A stretch of DNA of 64,000 nt. It comes from Plantactinospora soyae (GTDB lineage: Bacteria; Actinomycetota; Actinomycetes; Mycobacteriales; Micromonosporaceae). The notes below the pieces were generated by a model that saw only the letters and a program-made list of their open reading frames with translations, was not told the DNA's origin and did not search any database. The translations under genes and the position numbers were made by a program. The stretch covers positions 434,001 through 498,000 of the forward strand of contig NZ_JADBEB010000001.1 of assembly GCF_014874095.1 (NCBI RefSeq), written 5' to 3'. Shown here piece by piece: positions 25,548 through 33,162 of the stretch (positions are counted from its first letter, which is position 1; each line of letters opens with the position of its first letter).

Positions 25548-26396
25548 ATGGATGATTCGCTCGCGATCTCCGTTCGAGGGTTACGCAAGGCGTACGGCGA
25601 GACCACAGCGGTAGACGGCGTCGACCTGGCGGTGTCCCGGGGCGAGGTTTTCGCCCTGCTCGGCCCGAACGGGGCCGGAAAGACCACCACGATCGAAATC
25701 CTCGAGGGCTACCGCCGCCGGGACGCGGGCGAGGTCAGTGTGCTCGGCATCGACCCGGATCGCGCCGACGACCAGTGGCGGACCCGGGTCGGCATCGTCC
25801 TCCAGGGCACCGGCGAGTTCGACGACCTCACCGTGGCCGAGGTGGTGCACCACTTCGCCGGCTTCTACCCCGAGCCGGATGACCCGGACAAGGTCATCGA
25901 CCGGGTCGGCCTGGCCGACAAGGCGAAGGCCCGGACCCACGCCCTGTCCGGCGGGCAGAAGCGGCGGCTGGACGTGGCGCTGGGCATCATCGGCCGCCCC
26001 GAACTGCTGTTCCTGGACGAGCCGACCACCGGCTTCGACCCGGAGGCCCGCCGCGAGTTCTGGGAGCTGATCCGCGACCTGGCCGCCGCCGGCACCACCA
26101 TCGTGCTGACCACGCACTACCTCGACGAGGCCGAGGCGCTCGCCGACCGGGTCGGCGTGATCACCGGCGGCCGGCTGGTCGAGGTGGCCGCCCCGGCCCG
26201 ACTCGGCAACCGGGAGAACGCGTTGACCACCGTCTCCTGGCGTACCCCGGAGGGCGGGGTGGAACGCGCGGAGAGCGCGACGCCGACGGCGCTGGTCGCC
26301 GAGTTGGCCGCGCGGTTCGGCGGCGAGGTACCGGGGCTGACCGTGACCCGGCCCACCCTGGAAGACGTCTACCTGCAGATGATCGGGCACCGATGA
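25548..26396 (+). CDS. ABC transporter ATP-binding protein (ABC-2 exporter)
   Basis: 282 residues. Walker A is GPNGAGKT, the Q-loop lies in VGIVLQGTGEFDDLTV, the signature is LSGGQKRRLD, Walker B is LLFLDEPTTGFDPEAR, and the H-loop is LTTHYLDEAEAL. The C-terminal DrrA-type extension (LAARFGGEVPGLTVTRPTLED) is typical of drug or lipid exporters. The stop overlaps the permease start by four bases (ATGA), so the pair is translationally coupled. It energises export through the neighbouring permease; the cargo is unknown. Confidence 0.92.
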   Translation: MDDSLAISVRGLRKAYGETTAVDGVDLAVSRGEVFALLGPNGAGKTTTIEILEGYRRRDAGEVSVLGIDPDRADDQWRTRVGIVLQGTGEFDDLTVAEVVHHFAGFYPEPDDPDKVIDRVGLADKAKARTHALSGGQKRRLDVALGIIGRPELLFLDEPTTGFDPEARREFWELIRDLAAAGTTIVLTTHYLDEAEALADRVGVITGGRLVEVAAPARLGNRENALTTVSWRTPEGGVERAESATPTALVAELAARFGGEVPGLTVTRPTLEDVYLQMIGHR

Positions 26397-27241
26397 CCAC
26401 AGCATCGCGCACTCTCGACAGCCCGGCGACGACGGTCACCGGCCGCCGCCTCGGCCCGGCCACCCTCGCCCTCCGCCAGGGTCGCCTGGAACTCCGGCAG
26501 TTCCTGCGCAGCCGCGAGTCGGTCGTCTTCACGATGGCGTTCCCGGTCGTCCTACTCCTGATCTTCGCCTCGGTCTTCCGCGACGAAATCGGCGGCGGCG
26601 TACGGTTCACCCAGTACTTCGTGACCGGGATGATCGCCTCCGGTCTGGTAGCGGTCGGCTTCCAGAACCTGGCGATCCAGATCCCGGGTGAGCGGGACCG
26701 GGGCATCCTCAAGCGGCTGCGCGGCACCCCGATGCCGCAGTGGGTCTACTTCGCCGGCAAGGTGATCATGGTCGGGGTGATCGCCCTGGCCGAGACCGCA
26801 CTACTGCTCGGCACCGCGACCCTCTTCTTCGATCTCCAACTGCCGACGACCGCCGCCAAGTGGTTCACCTTCGGCTGGGTCTCGCTGCTCGGCATCACCG
26901 CCTGCACCCTCCTCGGCATCGCCTTCTCCTCCCTCGCCCAGACCGGCCGAGGCGCCTCGGCCACCGCCACCCCGGTCGCCCTGATCCTCCAGTTCATCTC
27001 CGGCGTCTTCATCGTCTTCACCCAACTGCCGAGCTGGATGCAGCAGGTGGCGGCGCTCTTCCCCCTCAAGTGGATGTGCCAGGGCCTTCGCTCGGTCTTC
27101 CTCCCCTCCTCCTTCGCCGCCCAGGAACCAGCCGGCTCCTTCGAACTGGGCCGGGTCGCCCTCGTCCTGTCCATCTGGTGCGTCCTCGGCCTCGTCCTCT
27201 GCCTGACCACCTTCCGCTGGACCACCCGCCGCGACGGCTGA
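26393..27241 (+). CDS. ABC-2 type permease
   Basis: 282 residues with six membrane helices, of the ABC-2/DrrB type. A cytoplasmic N-terminus (QGRLELRQFLRSRESVVFT) leads into the first helix. The family signature region is GERDRGILKRLRGTPMPQWVYF between helices 2 and 3. LPSWMQQVAALFPLKWMCQGLRSVF near the C-terminus is the conserved extracytoplasmic helix of DrrB relatives. Works with the ATPase at 25548. The TGA is followed at once by a half copy of the palindromic repeat. Confidence 0.92.
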   Translation: MTTASRTLDSPATTVTGRRLGPATLALRQGRLELRQFLRSRESVVFTMAFPVVLLLIFASVFRDEIGGGVRFTQYFVTGMIASGLVAVGFQNLAIQIPGERDRGILKRLRGTPMPQWVYFAGKVIMVGVIALAETALLLGTATLFFDLQLPTTAAKWFTFGWVSLLGITACTLLGIAFSSLAQTGRGASATATPVALILQFISGVFIVFTQLPSWMQQVAALFPLKWMCQGLRSVFLPSSFAAQEPAGSFELGRVALVLSIWCVLGLVLCLTTFRWTTRRDG

Positions 27242-27259
27242 AGTGCACGGAAGGGCCTC
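27242..27259 (+). repeat. Half copy of the 3'-end palindromic repeat
   Basis: AGTGCACGGAAGGGCCTC matches the left arm GGTGTAAGGAAGGGCCCC at 14 of 18 positions and begins directly after the permease TGA, the usual place and orientation. The core and the right arm are absent. Probably truncated by the event that created the gene-poor stretch that follows. Confidence 0.5.
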
Positions 27260-27906
27260 ATGCGGGTCTTGGTGCGTAGCCGGCACTTGGGTAGCAGGTT
27301 GGCCAAGCCCCCAGGTGATCATTTCGTACCGCAGGAGCGTGACCGGCAGCCTGTTCTTCGATGCCAGTCGGGGCGGCAGTGTGCCTGATTCGGCTCGCCC
27401 GCTCCAGCAGCAACTACCGCGTTTACTCCACGAGCACCACGCTGCGGTGACTCGCCTCCCGCATCGACATGGACGCCGACGCGGCCAGACAGGGACTCAT
27501 CCTGCTCCAGCAGTTGCGCCCCGCACTGACCACGCAGCAGGGTGAGCCGGTCGACCCAGCGCACGTACGGGTGACGCTTGGGATCCTGCTGCTCCTGCAT
27601 CACATCGAGCTCGAGTAACCGGCGCTTGCCCTGCCGGGCCTGCGATCCGGTTCGGCTTGCCACCGAACGACCCGCAACCATCTGCGCCGTGCTCGTCCAT
27701 TGCCCCACCGGCTCCTCGGAAGCGAGATCACACCCTGGCATTGCCGATGTCGGCGGAGGCGCCAGTGACGTAGCAACGCACACCCACCCGGCCGGACACA
27801 GCGCCGCGAGGGTGATGGGCGACGTGCCGTGGCGCCTCCGGCAGGGCAGCACCGGCGCGGCCGGGTGTCTCGTAAACCGGGACGCTGGCTGCACCCCGCC
27901 CGATAG
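27260..27906. other. Gene-poor stretch, ~650 bp
   Basis: No full-length gene can be supported on either strand. Overlapping frames exist, but their amino acid composition looks like that of shadow frames, and third-position GC bias is weak. The only protein-like segment is the short frame at 27469-27618. It separates the ABC exporter from the collagen operon and may be the scar of an insertion or deletion. Confidence 0.5.
27469..27618 (+). pseudogene. Possible relic of a small protein gene
   Basis: 49 codons reading MDADAARQGLILLQQL onward to LGILLLLHHIELE and a TAA. The composition is protein-like and amphipathic, but there is no ribosome site, and the upstream frame is closed by a TGA at about 27448. 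Could be the end of a broken gene or chance. Not recognised as any family. Confidence 0.25.
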
Positions 27907-29184
27907 TCATATGTTCAGCAGGCCGCCGTTGCGTAGGGCGTCGTCCTTGATCGCGATGAGATTCGCGGAGACGTACGGGATGTTATGCGTCTGGTGCCAT
28001 TCGCTCGGGAAGTACGTGACCAACCGCGACGCCTGGAATCGGCATTTGATTTCAGGCACGAACCGAGAATAGTTGGCGTCCGTGAAATACCAGAACGAGT
28101 TTTCGTTGTAGAACGCCACATGCGTCGGATCCTGGTAGGCACCCCGACCGTCGGTGCTAGGTGTCAGCGACAACAGCATCCCGTTCGGCGCAAGCAGCCG
28201 GTACAACTCGTTGAACAGTGCAATTTTGTCCGGAATGTGTTCCAGGAAATCCACAGCCCGAATGACTCCGACGCTGTTGTCCGGCAGATCGACACCCTTC
28301 GTTACATCGCAGACCATGTCGACGCCCGACCCATCGTGGTAGTCCAGACCGAGATATCCTTCCGGCTTGCTGTGGGCCGCACCCAGGTCGAGCGCCAGGA
28401 GTCCCTGCCGCCGTGACCAGGTCAGCACATTTTGTTGAATGTTCCGGTCGTAGATCTCCACCGTACGCTGCTGGATACGGGCGTTGAGATCCGGAACGCG
28501 CTGCGTGTTCTTGGCATGCATGCGCTGCAGGTACAGGCATTTCTCAATGTGATGAAACTCGCTCACCTGATAGATCCGGGCCATCAGATCGGCGTCGTCC
28601 GCGACGTCGAACGACTCGTCGTATCCGCCGACCTTCTCGTAGATGTCCCGACGGAAGGCCCGCACATGGTTCGGTGCGTACCAGATGTAGCTCACATTGT
28701 GCGGCGTCGGCGGCAACGCCCGGCATACCAGCACCTCGCGGCCGTCCACCTTATCGTCGTAGTGCCGCCAGCCGAATGAACTCGCGAAGCGGTCTTCGCA
28801 GCGGCTGCCGTCCTCCTGGATCTGCGCGGTGTCGCTGTAGACGAACCCCACCTCCGGGTTGGAGTCGAAGGCGTCGACGATCTCTTGCAGACAGTCGCTG
28901 CTGAGCAGATCGTCGTCGTCAAGCTCGACCAGGATGTCCCCGGCAGCCTCGGCGCAGGCGTACCCCTTCACAGCGCCAACGCCGTTCAGGTTGTCCTGGA
29001 CAATGAGCCGGATCCGATCGTCGTGCCTCTCAGGCCGCCAACGAGACCCCTGGTTGAGAACGACTACCCATTCCCAGTCGGTGAAGGTCTGCGCGACCAG
29101 TGATCGGAAACATTCGTCGATGAAACGGGTGCGGTTGCTCCCCGTGAAGACCGTTACGCGCGGTGTACGCATTGAACCGATCAC
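27907..29184 (-). CDS. GT2 glycosyltransferase fused to a SAM-dependent methyltransferase
   Basis: 425 residues with two enzymes in one chain. Residues ~5-235 are a GT-A glycosyltransferase family 2 domain: VTVFTGSNRTRFIDECFRSL, then LVELDDDDLLSSD with the metal-binding DxD (89-92), and VGGYDESFDVADDADLMARI as the acceptor-side motif. Residues ~255-425 are a methyltransferase: LALDLGAAHSKPEGYLGLDY, AVDFLEHIPDK, and GMLLSLTPSTDGRGAYQDPT. It would add a sugar and methylate it or its target in the cytoplasm. GTG 29184 overlaps the TPR gene stop by four bases (GTGA); ATG 29172 is also possible. GC is visibly lower than in its neighbours, which suggests transfer. The likely target is the collagen-like protein, by inference. 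Confidence 0.85.
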   Translation of the reverse strand: MIGSMRTPRVTVFTGSNRTRFIDECFRSLVAQTFTDWEWVVVLNQGSRWRPERHDDRIRLIVQDNLNGVGAVKGYACAEAAGDILVELDDDDLLSSDCLQEIVDAFDSNPEVGFVYSDTAQIQEDGSRCEDRFASSFGWRHYDDKVDGREVLVCRALPPTPHNVSYIWYAPNHVRAFRRDIYEKVGGYDESFDVADDADLMARIYQVSEFHHIEKCLYLQRMHAKNTQRVPDLNARIQQRTVEIYDRNIQQNVLTWSRRQGLLALDLGAAHSKPEGYLGLDYHDGSGVDMVCDVTKGVDLPDNSVGVIRAVDFLEHIPDKIALFNELYRLLAPNGMLLSLTPSTDGRGAYQDPTHVAFYNENSFWYFTDANYSRFVPEIKCRFQASRLVTYFPSEWHQTHNIPYVSANLIAIKDDALRNGGLLNI

Positions 29185-29813
29185 CTACCCGCCGGACCCG
29201 AGGACCGAGTGGTCGGGACCCCGCGGTACTTCGCCGGAACGGCTGAGGTGAGCCCCTTGTCCAGCCGGATCGCCGCCTTGAAGGCGTCCCGCGCTGCCGC
29301 GTTGTCACCGGATTGGGACAGCAGCATGCCCAGCCGGAGGTAGGCGGTTGACGACTTGTTGTCGATCGACACGACCTTGCGGTAGATGTCCATCGACGTC
29401 GTCGGGGCTTTACTTTCCAGTGCAATCGCCTTGTTGTAAAGGGCCGGCTTGTAGTTGGCGTCGGCCGCCAATGCCTTATCGTAGTTGCTGATCGCCTCGT
29501 CTGCCTGGTTGCGCGACTGGGCGATGAAGCCCAGATTGAACCAGGCGAACTTGTTGTTGGCTTCGACGGCCAGCAGCTTCTCGAAGGTGGCCTTCGCCGC
29601 GTCGAAGTTGCCGGCCTGGCCCTGCTCGACACCGAGCTTCAGCAGATCCGCCGGCGCGGTTCCGGTGTTGGTGCCGCCATTCGTCTTGTCGCTTTTGCTG
29701 TCACCGGAGTTGCTCGTCTGCGGCTTGTCAGCAGGCTTCTCGCTGCATGCCGCGACTCCGGTCAGCAGGACCGCACCACAGGCGAGTGACCCGAATATCT
29801 GACGCATGCTCAT
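29181..29813 (-). CDS. TPR lipoprotein
   Basis: 210 residues. A type II signal peptide with lipobox TGVAAC places lipid-modified Cys23 at the outer face of the membrane. A Ser/Thr/Gly/Lys-rich linker (~24-52) leads to at least four TPR units: ADLLKLGVEQGQAGNFDAAK, FAWFNLGFIAQSRNQADEA, PALYNKAIALESK and STAYLRLGMLLSQSGDNAAA. Such repeats hold protein partners. The ATG overlaps the collagen-gene stop (ATGA) and the stop overlaps the GT-methyltransferase GTG, so it is the middle of a strictly coupled three-gene operon. It may anchor or assemble the collagen-like fibre at the cell surface (inference). Confidence 0.85.
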   Translation of the reverse strand: MSMRQIFGSLACGAVLLTGVAACSEKPADKPQTSNSGDSKSDKTNGGTNTGTAPADLLKLGVEQGQAGNFDAAKATFEKLLAVEANNKFAWFNLGFIAQSRNQADEAISNYDKALAADANYKPALYNKAIALESKAPTTSMDIYRKVVSIDNKSSTAYLRLGMLLSQSGDNAAARDAFKAAIRLDKGLTSAVPAKYRGVPTTRSSGPAGR

Positions 29814-32533
29814 TTCTCCTCCTTGACGGTAGCGGGGCGCTCCGACTTGCTGTTCGGCCGGCTGGCCTTGCTACTGTTGGCCGTCCCCCGGCCCGACTTG
29901 TTGGCCGGAGCCGTTAACGCCACCGGCGTGGCGGGCGAGATGCAGGACACCCAGATGTCGGCGCCTCCGCCGGTAAAGGTGAACTGGTAGCCACTGATCG
30001 AGAGCGGCTGGATCAGCACCGGGTTGACGCCCGCGCCCGAGAGCTGGTACCCGGTTCCGACAGCAATGTCTCCGGGCACACACCCGAAATTAACGGGGGT
30101 GTCCGCAATCACGGTAAGCGGGCCCTGAATGTAGGCGGCCTGGATTCCGTTGCCCGCCAATCCCTGCGCGCCCTGGGCGCCCGCGTCGCCCTGCGGTCCT
30201 TGTACGCCCTGCAAACCCAGCGCACCTTGGGCGCCCTGGGCACCTTGAGTACCCGTGTCGCCCTGGGCCCCCTGGAAACCTTGCGCACCCTGAATTCCCT
30301 GGGCTCCTATGTCGCCTTGAGGACCTTGAGTGCCCACGTCGCCCTGGGCACCTTGAACGCCCACGTCGCCCTGGGCGCCCTGGAAACCTTGAACGCCCTG
30401 GGCACCCACGTCGCCCTGCGCACCCTGAATTCCCTGGGCACCTTGAACACCCACGGCACCCTGAACGCCCGCATCGCCCTGAGCACCCTGAGCACCCTGA
30501 ACACCCGCATCGCCCTCGGCGCCCTGGAAACCTTGGAAACCTTGAACGCCCACGTCGCCCTGGGCGCCCTGCGCACCCTGAACTCCCTGGGCACCTTGAA
30601 CACCCACGTCGCCCTGGACACCTTGGGCGCCCTGGGCACCTTGAACACCCACATCGCCTTGGGTGCCCTGGGCACCTTGCGCACCTTCAACGCCCCCGTC
30701 ACCCTGGGCGCCCTGGAAACCTTGGAAACCTTGAACGCCCACGTCGCCCTGGGCGCCCTGGGCACCTTGAGCACCTTGAACGCCCTCGCCCACGTCGCCC
30801 TGCGCACCCTGAATTCCCTGGGCACCTTGAACACCCACGGCACCCTGAACGCCCGCATCGCCCTGAGCACCTTGGAAACCTTGAACGCCCTGGGCTCCTA
30901 TATCGCCCTGGGCACCTTGAGTACCCACGCCGCCCTCGGCACCTTGAGCGCCCACGTCGCCCTGGGCACCTTGAGCGCCCACGTCGCCCTGGGCACCTTG
31001 AGCGCCCACGGCACCCTGGGCACCTTGAACGCCCTCGCCCACCTCGCCCTGCGCACCCTGAACTCCCTGAGCACCTTGAACACCCACGGCACCCTGAACG
31101 CCCGCATCGCCCTGAGCACCTTGGAAACCTTGAACGCCCTGGGCTCCTATATCGCCCTGGGCACCTTGAGTACCCACGCCGCCCTCGGCACCTTGAACGC
31201 CTTCAACGCCCTGGACACCTTGAGCACCCACGTCGCCTTGAGCACCTTGAGCACCTTGAGCACCTTGAGCACCTTGAGCACCTTGAACGCCCTCGCCCAC
31301 GTCACCCTGCGCACCCTGAACTCCCTGAGCACCTTGAACACCCACGGCACCCTGAACGCCCGCATCGCCCTGAGCACCTTGGAAACCTTGAGCACCTTGA
31401 ACGCCCTGGGCTCCTATATCGCCCTGAGCACCTTGAGTACCCACGCCACCCTCGGCACCTTGAACGCCCTGGACACCTTGAGCGCCCACGTCGCCCTGGA
31501 CACCCTGGGTACCTTGCGCACCTTGAACGCCCTCGCCCACCTCGCCCTGCGCACCCTGAACTCCCTGAGCACCTTGAACACCCACGGCACCCTGAACGCC
31601 CGCATCGCCCTGAGCACCTTGGAAACCTTGAACGCCCTGGGCTCCTATATCGCCCTGGGCACCTTGAGCACCCACGTCGCCCTGGGCACCTTGAGCACCT
31701 TGAACGCCCTCGCCCACGTCACCCTGCGCACCCTGAATTCCCTGAGCACCCTGAATTCCCTGAGCACCTTGAATACCCACGGCACCCTGAACGCCCGCAT
31801 CGCCCTGAGCACCTTGGAAACCTTGAACGCCCTGGGCTCCTATATCGCCCTGGGCACCTTGAGTACCCACGCCGCCCTCGGCACCTTGAGCACCTTCAAC
31901 GCCCTGGACACCTTGAACGCCTTCAACGCCCTGCACACCTTGAACGCCCACGTCGCCCTGGGCACCCTGGGCACCTTGAGCACCTTGAGCGCCCTCGGCA
32001 CCCTGAACGCCCGCATCGCCCTGAGCACCTTGGAAACCTTGAACACCCTCGCCCACGCCGCCCCGCGCACCCTGAATTCCCCGCGCACCCTGAATTCCCT
32101 GGGCACCCTGAATTCCCTGGGCGCCCTGAATTCCCTGGGCACCCTGGGCGCCCTGGGCACCTTGAGCGCCCTGGGCGCCATGCGAGCCGTGCGGGTAGTC
32201 CGATTTCGGCGGCCCGCCCTCGTGGTGCCCATCCCACGGGCCCTGCCAGCCCTGGGGGCCGTAGTCCGGGGTCCTTCCTGGGTAGCCGTCCCACGAATCG
32301 TCAGGTCCACCGCCGTCGTCGCGGACAGTCGACCAGGACAACGGCCACCCGCCGTACTGGCCGAGCGGGCCGGGCGTACCGATGTGCACGCCCTGGGCAG
32401 ACGATTTCGCTTCCACCGGTTGCGCTGCGGCTGCGGGCCCACCCGTCATCCCGACTGCCAGCAGGACAGAGCTCAGCCCTGAAGCGGCGCGGCCTTGCTT
32501 CAGCCCTCGCCGCAGCCGTCGGTTGTTGCTCAT
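29810..32533 (-). CDS. Large secreted collagen-like protein, proline-poor Gly-X-Gln repeats
   Basis: 907 residues from ATG 32533, which has GGAGGGG upstream; an in-frame ATG at 32563 lacks a ribosome site. The signal peptide ends PAAAA (~37). Residues 38-118 are Gly/Pro/Trp/Asp-rich. Residues ~119-793 are about 225 Gly-X-Y triplets, overwhelmingly Gly-Ala-Gln, Gly-Val-Gln, Gly-Asp-Val/Ile/Ala and Gly-Phe-Gln; only two prolines are seen in this stretch. Six near-identical interruptions read GEGVQ, each removing one residue from the phase. The C-terminal ~114 residues form a globular domain with two Cys (FGCVPG, WVSCIS) and a basic Ser/Lys-rich tail. There is no LPxTG motif. Probably a surface fibre assembled by trimerisation. 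Confidence 0.88.
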   Translation of the reverse strand: MSNNRRLRRGLKQGRAASGLSSVLLAVGMTGGPAAAAQPVEAKSSAQGVHIGTPGPLGQYGGWPLSWSTVRDDGGGPDDSWDGYPGRTPDYGPQGWQGPWDGHHEGGPPKSDYPHGSHGAQGAQGAQGAQGAQGIQGAQGIQGAQGIQGARGIQGARGGVGEGVQGFQGAQGDAGVQGAEGAQGAQGAQGAQGDVGVQGVQGVEGVQGVQGVEGAQGAEGGVGTQGAQGDIGAQGVQGFQGAQGDAGVQGAVGIQGAQGIQGAQGIQGAQGDVGEGVQGAQGAQGDVGAQGAQGDIGAQGVQGFQGAQGDAGVQGAVGVQGAQGVQGAQGEVGEGVQGAQGTQGVQGDVGAQGVQGVQGAEGGVGTQGAQGDIGAQGVQGAQGFQGAQGDAGVQGAVGVQGAQGVQGAQGDVGEGVQGAQGAQGAQGAQGAQGDVGAQGVQGVEGVQGAEGGVGTQGAQGDIGAQGVQGFQGAQGDAGVQGAVGVQGAQGVQGAQGEVGEGVQGAQGAVGAQGAQGDVGAQGAQGDVGAQGAEGGVGTQGAQGDIGAQGVQGFQGAQGDAGVQGAVGVQGAQGIQGAQGDVGEGVQGAQGAQGAQGDVGVQGFQGFQGAQGDGGVEGAQGAQGTQGDVGVQGAQGAQGVQGDVGVQGAQGVQGAQGAQGDVGVQGFQGFQGAEGDAGVQGAQGAQGDAGVQGAVGVQGAQGIQGAQGDVGAQGVQGFQGAQGDVGVQGAQGDVGTQGPQGDIGAQGIQGAQGFQGAQGDTGTQGAQGAQGALGLQGVQGPQGDAGAQGAQGLAGNGIQAAYIQGPLTVIADTPVNFGCVPGDIAVGTGYQLSGAGVNPVLIQPLSISGYQFTFTGGGADIWVSCISPATPVALTAPANKSGRGTANSSKASRPNSKSERPATVKEEK
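30776..31720 (-). repeat. Long in-frame DNA repeats inside the collagen-like gene
   Basis: A DNA landmark reading TTGAACGCCCTCGCCCAC on the plus strand occurs at 30776, 31025, 31283, 31523 and 31700, with a variant near 32040. Spacings of the first five are 249, 258, 240 and 177, each equal to a whole number of Gly-X-Y triplets plus two codons. Modules are nearly identical at DNA level over 150 bases or more, so copy number should change easily by recombination. They are coding and not CRISPR: no constant-length spacers. Confidence 0.8.
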
Positions 32534-32579
32534 GACCCCTCCAGAGAGCCGCCCCAGATGCACCCAGAGCTACTTACCA

Positions 32580-32712
32580 GTGACACAAAGTCACTTCATG
32601 GGCGATTTGTAGCGTATCCGACCATTTCCTGCAATGAGGAGGTTTTAGCTTCCGCTAGGCGAATCTCAAATAAAGTGGATTTTCTTCGTGCAATTAGACA
32701 AACACGTTTGTC
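32580..32712. promoter_or_regulatory. AT-rich leader of the collagen operon with two inverted repeats
   Basis: The 32590-32720 stretch is markedly AT-rich against the local background. It holds GTGAC-5-GTCAC at 32580-32594, 47 bases before the collagen ATG, and GACAAAC-2-GTTTGTC at 32697-32712. The second overlaps the 3' end of a questionable minus-strand frame. A promoter region with regulator sites is likely; the regulator is unknown. Confidence 0.4.
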
Positions 32713-32999
32713 AAATTACACACCGCCCGCCCGTTCTGCTCGACGGTCGCCCCCAGCCAGTCGAGGCCGCTCTCCGTACCGTGGTGGAGTTCCTCGACCG
32801 TGACCACCACATCGCCGCCGGGCGGCAGGTAATCGCCGCGCCGGAGCTTGACGACCCGGGGCAACAAACCCCGGGGTACGCCGGGCGGCAGCACCGCCAG
32901 GATGTTGCGAACGCGGCGCCAGTCCTGCGGCGTCAGCGGGTTAGCCCTCCCTGGCCCCACCTGGCGGACCTCGTCCCGCTCCACCAACACCGGCGGCAA
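32694..32999 (-). CDS. Hypothetical protein, doubtful
   Basis: Up to 101 residues, with protein-like content in its second half (LTPQDWRRVRNILAVLPPGV, GGDVVVTVEELHHGTESGLD). It begins on the strand opposite to DUF397 and overlaps it by up to ~100 bases; a later GTG at 32960 would cut the overlap. No family recognised. It could be a real small gene whose end is AT-rich and runs into an inverted repeat, or a relic. I keep it because its composition is unlike that of the usual shadow frames. Confidence 0.3.
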   Translation of the reverse strand: MPPVLVERDEVRQVGPGRANPLTPQDWRRVRNILAVLPPGVPRGLLPRVVKLRRGDYLPPGGDVVVTVEELHHGTESGLDWLGATVEQNGRAVCNLTNVFV

Positions 33000-33162
33000 C
33001 TGTGTCGAGGTGGCGGATGACCTGGCTGACCGCGTACTGGTCCGGGACTCGAAGGACCGGCCGGGACCGGTGCTGACGTTCGGGCCGACTGCCTGGACGG
33101 CGTTCGTGACCGAGGTGTCCCGGGTACGGCAGCGGTCAGGAGAGCGGGCCGGTTTCCCGTAG
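32902..33162 (+). CDS. DUF397 domain protein
   Basis: 86 residues. The DUF397 domain begins near residue 20: TWRTSSRSTNTGGNCVEVAD, then VLVRDSKDRPGPVLTFGP and WTAFVTEV. DUF397 proteins are small actinobacterial partners usually encoded after an Xre-type regulator with which they act as a switch; no such regulator is seen here, so this is an orphan. Upstream codons include TTA, rare in this DNA, so the N-terminal ~20 residues may not be native. ATG 32902 is the best start available. The 3' end overlaps the sigma factor gene tail-to-tail by 27 bases. Confidence 0.65.
   Translation: MLRTRRQSCGVSGLALPGPTWRTSSRSTNTGGNCVEVADDLADRVLVRDSKDRPGPVLTFGPTAWTAFVTEVSRVRQRSGERAGFP

Noticed and set aside
30166-32179. 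CRISPR array
   Set aside because: Repeats are in-frame collagen codons without spacers of constant size; no cas genes are present.
30200-32482. 760-codon open frame antisense to the collagen-like gene
   Set aside because: It is the mirror of the Gly-X-Gln repeat (monotonous Thr-Leu-Gly-Ala), with no ribosome site or domain; the sense strand has a signal peptide, coupled downstream genes and a globular C-terminus.
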